64,000 bases of DNA from Litorimonas sp964511495 (GTDB taxonomy: Bacteria; Pseudomonadota; Alphaproteobacteria; Caulobacterales; Maricaulaceae): NCBI GenBank assembly GCA_964511495.1, contig CAZEFT010000005.1, forward strand, positions 100,955-164,954, written 5' to 3'. The notes under the pieces were generated by a model. That model ran no database searches and was not told where the DNA came from. It saw only the letters and a list, made by a program, of their open reading frames with translations. Both the position numbers and the translations under genes were made by a program. Shown piece after piece: positions 27,358-37,105 of this stretch; position 1 is the first letter of the stretch; every line of letters starts with the position of its first letter.

Positions 27358-29814
27358 TTAACGCTCCGTGCCCGGAACCTTGATGTAATATCCGCGGTAA
27401 TCTTGGGTTTGAATATTTACGACAGACTTAGTCTTCCCCGGATAAAGTATGATCGAAGATGTCCCATTCGCGAATTCTCGCGTCTGACTTCCTGTCGGAG
27501 TTCCTTGGTTCATGAGGAAGGACCCTCCCCCATCAACAGTGAAATACCCCCGATCTTGCATATCCACAACGCGCAGCCCATTTTTATCCTGAGCTTCCGC
27601 AAAAATCGTATAAGACCCGTCCCTATTCCTATTTGCGGTCAGAACAATGTCCTTCATTTTGCCGTGTTTTTCCGTCACATATGTCAAATCATAAGCGTGT
27701 TCTGCTGTAACCTGACCATCTTGATCAAAACCTTTCACAGCCAAATTATTACTGCCTTCGGAAAAATTGACGTCCCAAGTCAGACCCGAAGCAGGATATT
27801 GCGTAATATCCCGCGTCTTTTTGCCTAAGGCCTCACCATTCAGAGATAACTCGGCACTTTCAGTGTTACAGAAAACAGATATAGTTTTTGTTTCGCCTTT
27901 TTTACCGACACGGTAGTTCCAATTCGGACTTTCAATCCAACACACAGGATCTTTCTTCCAGTAACTGGCAAAGACGTGGTAAACATCCTTTTGAACGCCA
28001 TCACGTTGGACGAGTCCTTTCATATTCACAAAAGGCAAAGGATTTTCTGGTCGGATTGGTGTTCCAAAATCTTTAAATGCCCATTGCGCACTCCCCGCAA
28101 AATCCGGATCGGTCTCTGAAATTCGCAGATACCAATCAAACAGATCAATCATATAGGACGTGTCCCAGACTTTTGATTTGGCCACAGAGGTCACGCCGGT
28201 TTGATTAACGGCTTCAGCAACAGAACCCAGATTTTCAGGGTCTGATGTTCCATATCGGCTAAAAGGCTTGTCTAGAAAACGCCCTACATGTGATGAACCG
28301 CCATATTCCATATGAAGTAGATATGGATGCTCCGCACGCGCCGCTTCAATCGCCTCTTCATATTGAACATAACCACCACCATACCATCCGGCCCAAATCG
28401 AGGGTGAGTAAACATCAACAATGTCGGCCCCTTCTGGAAACTTTCGGATGGTTGTTAATCGACCCGGGTCCATCTCTTTCGCCATATCGTGTAAGAGTTG
28501 GAGCTCCTCCGCAACACGGGCTTTATCACCGCCGCCCTCGACGTCAGGCAACCAATACATCTCATTACCCAGTGACCAGAGGAAGACGCTAGCGCGGTTA
28601 TAATTCTGGGCAATCATTGATCTGGTCATCTCTTGCGTATTTTTTCGCCACTCCTCGCCGCCGACACCACCACGATTCCACGGCACTTCATCATAAAGAA
28701 TAATACCAAGCTTATCCGCTGTATCGTAAATGACCGGATCATGAGAATAGTGACCCAAGCGAACAAAATTTGCGCCCAAGTCTTTAATGGCTGTCAGATC
28801 AGCAATACGCTGCTCATCCGTCATGGCAGATCCCATTCCGGCGTGCCCCTCATGGAGGTGAGTGCCCCGCAGTAAAAAGCGTTCTCCATTCAGATAAAAC
28901 GGACCATTCGCTTTGAACTCAAACCAGCGTAAGCCGAAATTGTCTTCATAGCTATCAACGACCTGACCTTCAGCATCCTTCAATTCGGTGCGTAGCTTGT
29001 AAAGATTAGGGCTATCAGGATGCCAAAGAGCGGGATCATTGATTGTGAACTCTAAAGCTTCCGTTTCGAGTACGACTTCGCCGTCAGGGCCCGTTACAAT
29101 CGTATTGTAGCTTTCAGGCTCCCAATCACCTATGCCATTAACAAATGGCTTAAGCGTGATAAAAGCTCTGTCCGCATTGACATCTGTATTCACTCTGACC
29201 TGTTCCAAGAAAGTCTCTGGACGCTTCTCGACCCAAACATCACGGGTCAAACCGCCATATTGGAAGAAGTCCGCTTTTTGCGACGGTACGATATTAAAAT
29301 CGACACCATTATCGACCCGAACCAAAATGGCATTTTCACCGTCTTTCAATTGTTCTGTGATTTCAATGTCAAAACCTGTGTACCCGCCAATATGGTTACC
29401 CGCTTTATCACCATTGATATAGACAGACGCTTTCATTTGAGCGGCTTCAAAATGGAGGAAATATCGCTGTCCGGCTTCAATGTTCACATCTATTTGTTTT
29501 CGGTACCAAGACCCGTCACGCCGATATCCGGTAATGACGTCCGTCGTATCATCCGCGTTCCAAGTGTGCGGGAGATCAACCGCGGTCCACCCCCCACTTT
29601 TATTCGCCTCGGAAACATCCCAAACTGGATTTTCTAAATACTGCCAATTCTTTGAAATTTTCTGCCGATCAGACTTTATTGCGACTGATGTGAATTGCAG
29701 GTTTGTTTCCGATGAAACAGCTTCATCAGAACTTTGCGAAATGGGTTGGCACGCCGATAATACAAGACCACAACCAATGACTGTCGATGTCAGAAGAATA
29801 CGCAAAGATTTCAT
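27358..29814 (-). CDS. GH2 glycoside hydrolase (beta-galactosidase/beta-glucuronidase type), lipoprotein
   Basis: An 818-residue retaining glycosidase. Signal peptide with lipobox LSAC at Cys22. The jelly-roll sugar-binding domain (about 50-200) contains FEAAQMKASVYING. An Ig-like domain and the TIM barrel follow, with predicted acid/base Glu418 in SLGNEMYW and nucleophile Glu503 in LLHMEYGG. Two further C-terminal beta domains resemble DUF4982 and a GH2 domain 5. Lipid anchoring suggests action on oligosaccharides in the periplasm or at the surface. Given UxaC and UxuB downstream in the pathway, release of glucuronate is plausible, but galactosidase activity cannot be excluded from sequence. 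Confidence 0.88.
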   Translation of the reverse strand: MKSLRILLTSTVIGCGLVLSACQPISQSSDEAVSSETNLQFTSVAIKSDRQKISKNWQYLENPVWDVSEANKSGGWTAVDLPHTWNADDTTDVITGYRRDGSWYRKQIDVNIEAGQRYFLHFEAAQMKASVYINGDKAGNHIGGYTGFDIEITEQLKDGENAILVRVDNGVDFNIVPSQKADFFQYGGLTRDVWVEKRPETFLEQVRVNTDVNADRAFITLKPFVNGIGDWEPESYNTIVTGPDGEVVLETEALEFTINDPALWHPDSPNLYKLRTELKDAEGQVVDSYEDNFGLRWFEFKANGPFYLNGERFLLRGTHLHEGHAGMGSAMTDEQRIADLTAIKDLGANFVRLGHYSHDPVIYDTADKLGIILYDEVPWNRGGVGGEEWRKNTQEMTRSMIAQNYNRASVFLWSLGNEMYWLPDVEGGGDKARVAEELQLLHDMAKEMDPGRLTTIRKFPEGADIVDVYSPSIWAGWYGGGYVQYEEAIEAARAEHPYLLHMEYGGSSHVGRFLDKPFSRYGTSDPENLGSVAEAVNQTGVTSVAKSKVWDTSYMIDLFDWYLRISETDPDFAGSAQWAFKDFGTPIRPENPLPFVNMKGLVQRDGVQKDVYHVFASYWKKDPVCWIESPNWNYRVGKKGETKTISVFCNTESAELSLNGEALGKKTRDITQYPASGLTWDVNFSEGSNNLAVKGFDQDGQVTAEHAYDLTYVTEKHGKMKDIVLTANRNRDGSYTIFAEAQDKNGLRVVDMQDRGYFTVDGGGSFLMNQGTPTGSQTREFANGTSSIILYPGKTKSVVNIQTQDYRGYYIKVPGTER

Positions 29815-29861
29815 AGGGCTATCTCTTTATGTTAAACGCATTATTTTGGTTTGAGTGAGTC

Positions 29862-31070
29862 TTACCAATTAAACATCGAACCATCTTCCAGACGGTTCAC
29901 GGGCAAATAAGCCCGTTGATAAGGGTATTTCGCGGCCAATTCTTCATTGATATCAACACCGTGACCGGGCGTGTCGCCTGGATATAAATATCCGTCTTCA
30001 AAGTGATAAGCGTGTGGGAAAACTTCGTCTGTTTTCTCTGTGTGACGCATATATTCCTGAACACCGAAATTATAAATGGCCGTATCCAAGTGCAAAGCGG
30101 CCCCCATACAAACAGGCGATAAATCTGTGGCACCATGAGACCCCGAGCGGACGTGATGCATGGCAGCAAATTCAAAAATCTTTTTCAAATGAGAGATTCC
30201 GCCCGCATGAACCACTGTACTACGAATATAATCGATCAGGCCTTCCTCGATAAGCGTCTTGCAATCCCATATGGAGTTAAATACTTCTCCTACGGCCAAT
30301 GGTGTGGTGGTATGTTGACGGATCATTCGAAACGCTTCCTGATTTTCAGCGGGAACCGTATCTTCCAGCCAAAACAGATTATAAGGCTCCAAAGATTTCC
30401 CGACCTTTGCCGCCTCTTGCGGCGTTAATCGGTGGTGGGCGTCATGCAAAAGGTGGACATCAAAACCAAACTTGTCACGCAGCGTGTCGAATAATTTCGG
30501 CACATGGTTGATATATTTAGAAGTTGACCAAACATTTTCCGTGGGAAGCTGACCGTCAGCAGGTTCATAATACATTTTGTCTTTTGAAACGCCATAAGTC
30601 GATGACAATCCGGGGATACCCGTCTGCGCTCGAATGGCTTTATATCCCATGTCCTTATACTTTGCGACTTCATCGACCGTTTCAGCAATATCGCCGCCAT
30701 TGGCGTGACCATAGACCATCACAGCGTCGCGGGATTTCCCACCGAGGAGCTCATAAAGCGGCATATTGGCGGCCTTAGCCTTGATGTCCCATAATGCGGT
30801 ATCAATCCCCGCAATAGCCGTCATTGTGACGGCACCTCGACGCCAATAACAGCCCCGGTAAAGATATTGCCAAATATCCTCGATACGCCCCGCTTCTTTG
30901 CCAATAAGGCAAGGAGCAATGTGGTCCTGTAAATAAGACACAACAGCTAATTCACGGCCATTCAGTGTGGCATCACCAATACCATATAAGCCCGCATCTG
31001 TTTCGATTTTTACCGTTACAAAATTTCGATCGGGACAGGTCACAATGACTTTAACATTTGTAATTTTCAT
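29862..31070 (-). CDS. manD: D-mannonate dehydratase, enolase superfamily (ManD type)
   Basis: A 402-residue enzyme converting mannonate to 2-keto-3-deoxygluconate. The ManD subgroup signature HDAHHRLTP gives the metal ligand Asp and the catalytic His. Further metal ligands are in FWLEDTVP and VGEVFNS, with the subgroup segments RSTVVHAGGISHLKK and RSGSHGATDLSP. This is the RspA-like family rather than the unrelated UxuA fold; low-activity members of the family exist, but the position directly downstream of uxuB supports a pathway role. An AGGA ribosome binding site lies in the 22-bp gap after uxuB. Confidence 0.9.
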   Translation of the reverse strand: MKITNVKVIVTCPDRNFVTVKIETDAGLYGIGDATLNGRELAVVSYLQDHIAPCLIGKEAGRIEDIWQYLYRGCYWRRGAVTMTAIAGIDTALWDIKAKAANMPLYELLGGKSRDAVMVYGHANGGDIAETVDEVAKYKDMGYKAIRAQTGIPGLSSTYGVSKDKMYYEPADGQLPTENVWSTSKYINHVPKLFDTLRDKFGFDVHLLHDAHHRLTPQEAAKVGKSLEPYNLFWLEDTVPAENQEAFRMIRQHTTTPLAVGEVFNSIWDCKTLIEEGLIDYIRSTVVHAGGISHLKKIFEFAAMHHVRSGSHGATDLSPVCMGAALHLDTAIYNFGVQEYMRHTEKTDEVFPHAYHFEDGYLYPGDTPGHGVDINEELAAKYPYQRAYLPVNRLEDGSMFNW

Positions 31071-31092
31071 GGAAATTGGTCCTTATGGTCTT

Positions 31093-32574
31093 TTACAAAT
31101 TTGTTGCTTGAATATTTAACTGGGACAGAGCGGCAATGACGCCCAATTCTGAGATCGTTTTACAGAATTGTATAACGCAAGCCTTTACGTCTGGATTATT
31201 GGACAATTCCGGTGCGATGACCGTATCCAAAGCCAAGAAAGCGGCCGCATAATCAGCAGCGGATAAATCGCAAACTGGCAAGGAGTCGCTTATCGTATTC
31301 AAAAACCCATCTGTGGGCGGGTTATTTCTCGCTCTTCTTGTTTGATTGAACACAATCCATGCTGAGAGGACAAAACAGGCCCGTTTTGCTAGATGGCCTT
31401 GCCGAATATGCGCCATTATGACGGGTAAAATCCGCGCGGGGATTTTTTGCGATCCATCATGGGAGATTTGCTCCAGCAAGTGACGAATGTGAGGATTTTC
31501 AAATCGCGCGATGATTTGCGACCAATAGTGCTTGAGGCTCAAACCTTTCGGCGCCTCAATCGTCGGGATTGTTTCATGAACAATCATGGTATCAACGAAA
31601 CGTCGTAAATGTGGCTCATTAATCGCGTCCTCAACACTCTCTAACCCTGCCAAAAGGCCGAGATAAGTTAGTGTCGAATGCGCTCCATTGAGAATACGCA
31701 ATTTCGTCTTCTCAAACCCTGCCACATCGGACGTTATAATCGCTCCTGCTCCCGCCCAGTCTGGCCTGTCTTCGGGCAAATTATCTTCGATTACCCATTG
31801 TTTAAAGGCTTCTCTCTGCACGGGTACGGCATCGATGAGCCCTGTCTCCTCGGCAACAGTATTCTTAACCGCTTCATCTGTAGCGGGCGTAATGGAATCA
31901 ACCATTGTGTTGGGAAATCTGACATTGGCCTTGATATAGTCTGCCAGTTCAGCATCCAGATCTTGGGCATATTCGATACAAACGGTTGCGAGTTTATGCC
32001 CGTTATCGGGAAGGTTATCACAACTGATAATTGTTAGAGGCAGTAAGTCTTTATTCTTGCGATCTCTAATGGCTAAAACCAAATACCCAATTGCTGAAAC
32101 AGGCGTTTCAGGATTTAGCAGGTCCTGCTGTATGGCAGGGTTCATTTTATCCAAATGCCCATCAGCCGTTAACGCATAACCTTTTTCCGTAATTGTCATC
32201 GTGACAAATTTGGTTGATGCTGCGCTTAATCTCTCGAGGACTCGTGCAGGATCATCTCTGGCGCAAAGAGCTTCCTTCATTGCGCCAATCACACGATAAC
32301 GGGGCGTTTTGTCTTTAATTGCCAGAGTGTAGAGACCGTGTTGCGCCGTCATGGCCTCGGCCGTGCCTCGGCTGTTGAGAGACACCCCGCAAATGCCCCA
32401 ATCCCCACCACTTTTTGTAAGAGCGTCATCTGTGAAGACAGCTTGATGTGCGCGATGGAAGGCTCCTGGGCCAAAATGCACAATCCCGATTTTTATCGCC
32501 TCACGGTCATAACCGGGAAGTTCTATATCATCCCGTACTTGAGACAGAGTGTCGGTCTGTAGTTGAGGCCCCAT
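31093..32574 (-). CDS. uxuB: Fructuronate reductase (mannitol dehydrogenase family)
   Basis: A 493-residue NAD-dependent polyol dehydrogenase. The N-terminal Rossmann segment has IGIVHFGPGAFHRAHQAVFTDD, and the catalytic K-x5-N-x2-H pattern is seen in KLRILNGAHSTLTYLG. The family includes mannitol dehydrogenase, tagaturonate reductase and fructuronate reductase. The coupling to uxaC by a one-base overlap (TAATG) and the following mannonate dehydratase make fructuronate to mannonate the expected reaction. Confidence 0.88.
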   Translation of the reverse strand: MGPQLQTDTLSQVRDDIELPGYDREAIKIGIVHFGPGAFHRAHQAVFTDDALTKSGGDWGICGVSLNSRGTAEAMTAQHGLYTLAIKDKTPRYRVIGAMKEALCARDDPARVLERLSAASTKFVTMTITEKGYALTADGHLDKMNPAIQQDLLNPETPVSAIGYLVLAIRDRKNKDLLPLTIISCDNLPDNGHKLATVCIEYAQDLDAELADYIKANVRFPNTMVDSITPATDEAVKNTVAEETGLIDAVPVQREAFKQWVIEDNLPEDRPDWAGAGAIITSDVAGFEKTKLRILNGAHSTLTYLGLLAGLESVEDAINEPHLRRFVDTMIVHETIPTIEAPKGLSLKHYWSQIIARFENPHIRHLLEQISHDGSQKIPARILPVIMAHIRQGHLAKRACFVLSAWIVFNQTRRARNNPPTDGFLNTISDSLPVCDLSAADYAAAFLALDTVIAPELSNNPDVKACVIQFCKTISELGVIAALSQLNIQATNL

Positions 32575-34013
32575 TAGACGCTCTTTCGCTCAAGCGGTAA
32601 TTTATAAGCGTCCAATGCCAAATTATATGTCAAATCGACAATAATGCGCTCTGCCTCTTCCATGGTGATTTTATGCTCACTCACCAGAGAGCTTAGAAAA
32701 ACGCAATCCATCCGTCGTGCCACGTCATGGCGCGCCGGGATGGATAGAAAAGCTCGCGTATCATCGTTAAATCCCGCAGTATTATAAAAACCGGCAGTCT
32801 CAGTCACTTGGTCGCGAAAACGTATCATGCCTTGGGGGCTGTCATGGAACCACCAAGGCGGGCCAAGTTTTAAACAAGGATAATGTCCAGCCAATGTTGC
32901 CAATTCACGAGCATAATTACTCTCATCCAGTGTGAACAAGATCACTGTTAGATTGGGGTCATTGCCATATTTCGCCAGAAGCGGCTGCAAGGCTTCGGTG
33001 TAATTTACAGCAAGAGGAATATCCGCACCTTTATCTGGCCCGAACCTTTCAAACAAACCGGGGTTATGATTGCGGTAACTGCCAGGATGAATTTGTAAGA
33101 CCATGCCGTCCTCGACACTCATACCCGCCATCTCTGTCAGCATTTGCCCTCTGAAGAGATCAGCCTCTTGAGCGCTCGCTTGGCCGGACAAACATTTCGT
33201 CAATAGTGCTTGGCAGGAAACGAGCGGTAGGTCGGCTGTTCGGGCTGAAGGATGACCATGATCCGTCGCTGTTGCGCGCCCTACCTCACGAAAATACTTC
33301 CGACGCTTCCGCAGAGCCTCTAAATATTCGTTCCAATTTTTTGTATCGCAATCGGTCAGGGTCGCCAACCTCGCTAGATTATCAGCAAATTCAGGCTTAT
33401 CGGCATCAATCACATCATCGGGGCGAAATGTCGTAATTACACGATGCTCATATCCATTGCCAACCATAGCAGCGTGATGGGAGAGATCATCCAGAGCCCC
33501 CTCTGTCGTGGCAATCAAATCAATCGAAAAACGATCTAAAAGCGCTAAAGGCTTGTAAGCGTCTGTTTGCAGGGCTTCATCAATCGCATCATATATAGAT
33601 TGCGCCGCATCTGAATTGAGCGGAAGCGGAGCACCAAAAATTTCTGATATGACATGATCAAACCAAATCTGGGACGGCGTGCCCGCAAATAGATAGTAAT
33701 GATCGGCAAATATTTGCCAAATCTTTCGTGGATCCGTTTCGTAGTCTCCACCATCTTTGGGCTTAAGCCCCAAACTTTCCATAGAGACTCCCTGCGAGTA
33801 AAGCATACGCAAAACATAGTGATCAGGAATGATAAGTAGTTCTGACGGATTCTTGAAATTCTCATTCTCATTAAACCACCGAGGGTCAGTGTGGCCATGC
33901 GGGCTGATAATCGGAAACCCCTTCACCCGTTTGTAAAGGTGCCGACAAATATCGCGGCGGATAGGGTCCGACGGAAACAAACGATCGTCATGTAAGGATT
34001 GCATTAAACTCAT
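32574..34013 (-). CDS. uxaC: Glucuronate isomerase
   Basis: A 479-residue member of the uronate isomerase family, which converts glucuronate to fructuronate and galacturonate to tagaturonate. The metal site HxH is in FPIISPHGHTDPRW near residue 40. Other family segments are IPDHYVLRMLYSQG, RPDDVIDAD, IHPGSYRNHN and FNDDTRAFLSIPARHD. It is the first gene of a leftward transcript uxaC-uxuB-manD-GH2-beta-helix-lyase and is divergent from the GntR regulator gene, with paired ATTGGTC-type sites in between. Confidence 0.94.
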   Translation of the reverse strand: MSLMQSLHDDRLFPSDPIRRDICRHLYKRVKGFPIISPHGHTDPRWFNENENFKNPSELLIIPDHYVLRMLYSQGVSMESLGLKPKDGGDYETDPRKIWQIFADHYYLFAGTPSQIWFDHVISEIFGAPLPLNSDAAQSIYDAIDEALQTDAYKPLALLDRFSIDLIATTEGALDDLSHHAAMVGNGYEHRVITTFRPDDVIDADKPEFADNLARLATLTDCDTKNWNEYLEALRKRRKYFREVGRATATDHGHPSARTADLPLVSCQALLTKCLSGQASAQEADLFRGQMLTEMAGMSVEDGMVLQIHPGSYRNHNPGLFERFGPDKGADIPLAVNYTEALQPLLAKYGNDPNLTVILFTLDESNYARELATLAGHYPCLKLGPPWWFHDSPQGMIRFRDQVTETAGFYNTAGFNDDTRAFLSIPARHDVARRMDCVFLSSLVSEHKITMEEAERIIVDLTYNLALDAYKLPLERKSV

Positions 34014-34051
34014 TTATCCAGTTACGTGGTTTCATTGATTTATGACTCACA

Positions 34052-34166
34052 CCAATAAATTGGACAAGCCAATAAATCAATTTTTTAATAAATTGGTCAG
34101 ATTTATTTTATGATGTTAAGAGGCAGAACTCTTTTTGACAAAGGACACAAGAAAGACCAATTTGAC
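34052..34166. promoter_or_regulatory. Candidate uronate-regulator operators between uxaC and the GntR gene
   Basis: The divergent intergenic region holds a palindromic CCAATAAATTGG at 34052-34063, a second CCAATAAAT at 34069, ATTGGTC at 34092-34098 and its complement GACCAAT at 34155-34161. Known FadR-subfamily uronate regulators such as ExuR and UxuR bind TTGGT/ACCAA palindromes, so these are reasonable binding sites for the adjacent regulator. Their position would let it control both uxaC and itself. Confidence 0.55.
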
Positions 34167-34189
34167 TCACAAAGTGAAGGACAATTCAA

Positions 34190-34939
34190 TTGAAAGCAAA
34201 GCGTCTTTATAAATCAGTGGCGGATGACCTCTTAAAGGTCATTGACTCCAGCAAGTATAGCGCGGGTGATCGTCTGCCTGCAGAGCGGGAACTCGCGGCG
34301 GAGTATAATGTAAGTCGCCCAACGATGCGTGAGGCTATGATTGCATTGGAAATTGCCGGGCGTGTCGAAGTCCGGAAAGGGTCTGGTGTCTATGTGATTG
34401 AAAAACAAAAGGAACCGACAACCTCCTTAGATCTTGATGTGGGTCCTTTTGAGTTGACCGAAGCGCGTATGCTTGTCGAAGGCGAAGCCGCCGGTTTGGC
34501 AGCCTCTATGATTACCGATGAAGAAATTCAGGAACTCGCTGATATTATTGAAAAAATGAAGCAGGAAAATGAGGACAGTATTGGCGAGGAAGTGGCTGAC
34601 AAAGCCTTTCACATGCTCATTGCCCGTGCCACGCGAAACTCTGCGATTGAGTCGATTATCGAAGACTTGTGGAATCTAAGAGAGAAATCCGAACTGACGA
34701 AGCGCATGTATAAAACCGTGAGGCTGAAAGGGGTCAAACCCCGCATTGATGAGCATCAGGACATATATCTGGCCCTTCGCAGCCGAGAGCCGGCCGCGGC
34801 GAGAACTGCCATGCGTCTTCATTTATCCCGCGTCATCGACACGATGTTCCAGGCAACAGAAATCGAAGCGGTTGAAGAAGTTAAACGGCGCATGTCCAAA
34901 GATCGGGAACGCTACTCAAAACTGCTCAATACCGGTTAA
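34190..34939 (+). CDS. GntR-family (FadR subfamily) regulator, UxuR/ExuR-like
   Basis: A 249-residue transcription factor. The N-terminal winged helix-turn-helix (residues about 8-75) includes AGDRLPAERELAAEYNVSRPTMREAM. The C-terminal FCD ligand-binding domain includes MLVEGEAAGLAASMI, AFHMLIARATRN and the metal-site histidine in AMRLHLSRV. Translation starts at TTG 34190, eight bases after AAGGA. Placement between uxaC and kduD suggests it is the local repressor that responds to a uronate intermediate such as fructuronate or KDG; the ligand is inference. Confidence 0.88.
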   Translation: MKAKRLYKSVADDLLKVIDSSKYSAGDRLPAERELAAEYNVSRPTMREAMIALEIAGRVEVRKGSGVYVIEKQKEPTTSLDLDVGPFELTEARMLVEGEAAGLAASMITDEEIQELADIIEKMKQENEDSIGEEVADKAFHMLIARATRNSAIESIIEDLWNLREKSELTKRMYKTVRLKGVKPRIDEHQDIYLALRSREPAAARTAMRLHLSRVIDTMFQATEIEAVEEVKRRMSKDRERYSKLLNTG

Positions 34940-34976
34940 CCCCTCCGACGATTGAGTTAGTTCAAATCAAATCTCG

Positions 34977-35741
34977 TTAACGGGCCATCCACCCGCCATC
35001 TACGGTCAATATATGTCCGTTGACATAATCTGCAGCCGCTGAAGAAAGAAAGACAGCCGCCCCTGCGATGTCTTCGGCTTTGCCCCACCGCCCGGTAGGA
35101 ATACGATCCAAAATAGCCGTGTTGCGTTTCTCATCAGCCCGTAAAGCTGCGGTATTATCTGTAGCAATATAACCTGGTGCAATCGCATTCACATTGACAT
35201 TTGAAGACGCCCACTCATTCGCCAATGCTTTTGTCAGCTGTGCGACACCGCCCTTACTGGCTGCATAAGCCGGAACTGTGATTCCCCCCTGAAAACTCAG
35301 AAGAGACGCAATATTGACGATTTTTCCGCCTCCATTGTCAATCATGTGTCCTCCTACAGCGCGGCAAAACTGAAAAACGCCCGTAAGGTTGGTATCTATA
35401 ACCGCCATCCAATCTTCGTCGGAATAATCACGGGCGGGGCTCCGCCGAATTGTGCCGGCATTATTGATTAGAATATCGATACGGGGTGAGAGGGCTATAG
35501 CTTCGTCAACCGCCGCCAAAATAGCCTCCGCAGAAGATTGGTCACACCCTATCGCATGCGCTTTACGGCCCAATCCATGGATGGCTTTGACGGTGTCTTT
35601 CGCATTATCGACCTTTGATGCAACGGCCAAAATATCCGCGCCTACCTCTGCAAGACCAATGGCGATAGCTTGCCCAATACCCCGACTTGCCCCTGTAATC
35701 AGGGCTGTTTTGCCAGATAAATCAAAAGGGGAATTTGTCAT
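34977..35741 (-). CDS. kduD: SDR oxidoreductase, KduD-type 2-keto-3-deoxygluconate/DKII dehydrogenase
   Basis: A 254-residue short-chain dehydrogenase. The cofactor motif is TGASRGIGQAIA at residues 17-28, the structural NNAG follows, and the catalytic Ser and Tyr-x3-Lys are in NIASLLSFQ and YAASKGG. The C-terminus HILTVDGGWMAR matches KduD/gluconate 5-dehydrogenase enzymes. With kduI at 40989 it would convert 5-keto-4-deoxyuronate onward to KDG. It is 66 bp downstream of dctM on the same strand and convergent with the regulator. Confidence 0.85.
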   Translation of the reverse strand: MTNSPFDLSGKTALITGASRGIGQAIAIGLAEVGADILAVASKVDNAKDTVKAIHGLGRKAHAIGCDQSSAEAILAAVDEAIALSPRIDILINNAGTIRRSPARDYSDEDWMAVIDTNLTGVFQFCRAVGGHMIDNGGGKIVNIASLLSFQGGITVPAYAASKGGVAQLTKALANEWASSNVNVNAIAPGYIATDNTAALRADEKRNTAILDRIPTGRWGKAEDIAGAAVFLSSAAADYVNGHILTVDGGWMAR

Positions 35742-35806
35742 ATGTTCACTCTGATAATCGTTTCGCGTTTTCGCCTTGCGACACAGTTTTACTAAAAAAT
35801 ATCAAT

Positions 35807-37105
35807 TTACTGAATAAGCCCAACAGCACGCGGCAATCCCTCACTCAAGAAAGGCACAAATGTCACGAGCATTAACGCCACAATCAACGCCGCATAAAGC
35901 ATTACCAATGGTCGTATCAGGCCTTGGATTGTTGTCCCTGCCACGGCGCATCCCACGAAAAGAACACTGCCAACCGGTGGCGTACATAATCCGATAGACA
36001 GGTTAAGCACCAACATAATACCGAAGTGAAGCGGCGACATACCAAGCTCAACCGCCACAGGTAAAAAGATAGGGGTAAAAATCAAAATTGCGGGCGTAAT
36101 GTCCAGAAAAGCGCCCACAACCAGTAGAATGATGTTGATCAACAATAGGATAATAATCGGGTTTTCACTCACCATCAGCAAAGCATCGCTAATCGCCTGT
36201 GGAATATTCTCATACGCCAACACCCATGCCATGCCTGTGGAGACGCCAATCAGTAATAACACCATGGCTGTTGTCTCAATCGATTTGAGCAAGATTTGCG
36301 GCAAGTCTTTGATTTTGATTTCACGGTAGAATAGCGACAACACCAAAGCATAAAGCACAGCAATAGCACTCGCTTCAGTGGCCGTAAAAACACCAGCGAT
36401 AATACCGCCAACCACAACTAAGATCATTAAGATACTAGGTCCGGCTTCTACAAATTTTCTGAGCGCAGCTCGCAGTGGAATACGGGCAGAACGCGGATAG
36501 CCTTCCTTTTTTGCGTAGCCTGCAGCAACAATCATCAAGGCCAGCCCGGCTAAAATGCCCGGTAAATACCCCGCCATGAACAAGGCAGCGATTGAAACAC
36601 TACCGGCAGCAACGGCGTAGATAATCAAGACGTTACTTGGCGGGATAAGGAGACCCAAAATTGAGCCTGTCACCGTCACGGCTGTGCTGAAGTTTTTATC
36701 ATACCCCTCTTTTTCCATTGTCGGCACCATGAACGTCCCGATGGCGGAGGTAGCGGCGACGGCAGAGCCCGAAATTGAACCAAACAACATGCATGAAAGC
36801 GTGTTCACGAGAGCTAAGCCCCCGGGCAAAGTTCCAACCAGAGCTTTGGCGGCCTCAATCAGCCGTTTCGCAATGCCGCCCTGCCCCATCAGATAGCCTG
36901 AAATAACAAAAAACGGGATTGCTAAAAGGGTAAAGCTATCCAAACCTCCCGCCAGTCTCTGCGCCATCGTCACCGCAGCCGGATCAAATGACATGCTGAG
37001 CATTAAAGTTGAAAGAGAGGCCAGAGCGATGCTGACCGCAATAGGCACTCCCATCATGACAAGAAGGAAGAACAATCCTAATAAAACCAATATTGACAGT
37101 AACAT
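35807..37105 (-). CDS. TRAP transporter large permease subunit DctM
   Basis: A 432-residue inner-membrane protein with twelve or more hydrophobic segments, the sodium-driven translocation subunit of a tripartite transporter. Typical DctM segments are GVPIAVSIALAS, LLAIPFFVISGYLMGQGG, FGSISGSAVAATSAIGT, GLLIPPSNVLIIYAV and LSIGLCTPPVGSVLF. Its start shares one base with the end of dctQ, so the two are coupled. With neighbours it should import uronates or unsaturated uronate derivatives. Confidence 0.94.
   Translation of the reverse strand: MLLSILVLLGLFFLLVMMGVPIAVSIALASLSTLMLSMSFDPAAVTMAQRLAGGLDSFTLLAIPFFVISGYLMGQGGIAKRLIEAAKALVGTLPGGLALVNTLSCMLFGSISGSAVAATSAIGTFMVPTMEKEGYDKNFSTAVTVTGSILGLLIPPSNVLIIYAVAAGSVSIAALFMAGYLPGILAGLALMIVAAGYAKKEGYPRSARIPLRAALRKFVEAGPSILMILVVVGGIIAGVFTATEASAIAVLYALVLSLFYREIKIKDLPQILLKSIETTAMVLLLIGVSTGMAWVLAYENIPQAISDALLMVSENPIIILLLINIILLVVGAFLDITPAILIFTPIFLPVAVELGMSPLHFGIMLVLNLSIGLCTPPVGSVLFVGCAVAGTTIQGLIRPLVMLYAALIVALMLVTFVPFLSEGLPRAVGLIQ

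Noticed and set aside
31075..31081. ATTGGTC in front of manD as a third regulator site
   Set aside because: It lies in the ribosome binding site leader inside an operon, where AGGA and the start codon constrain the sequence; chance is a sufficient explanation.
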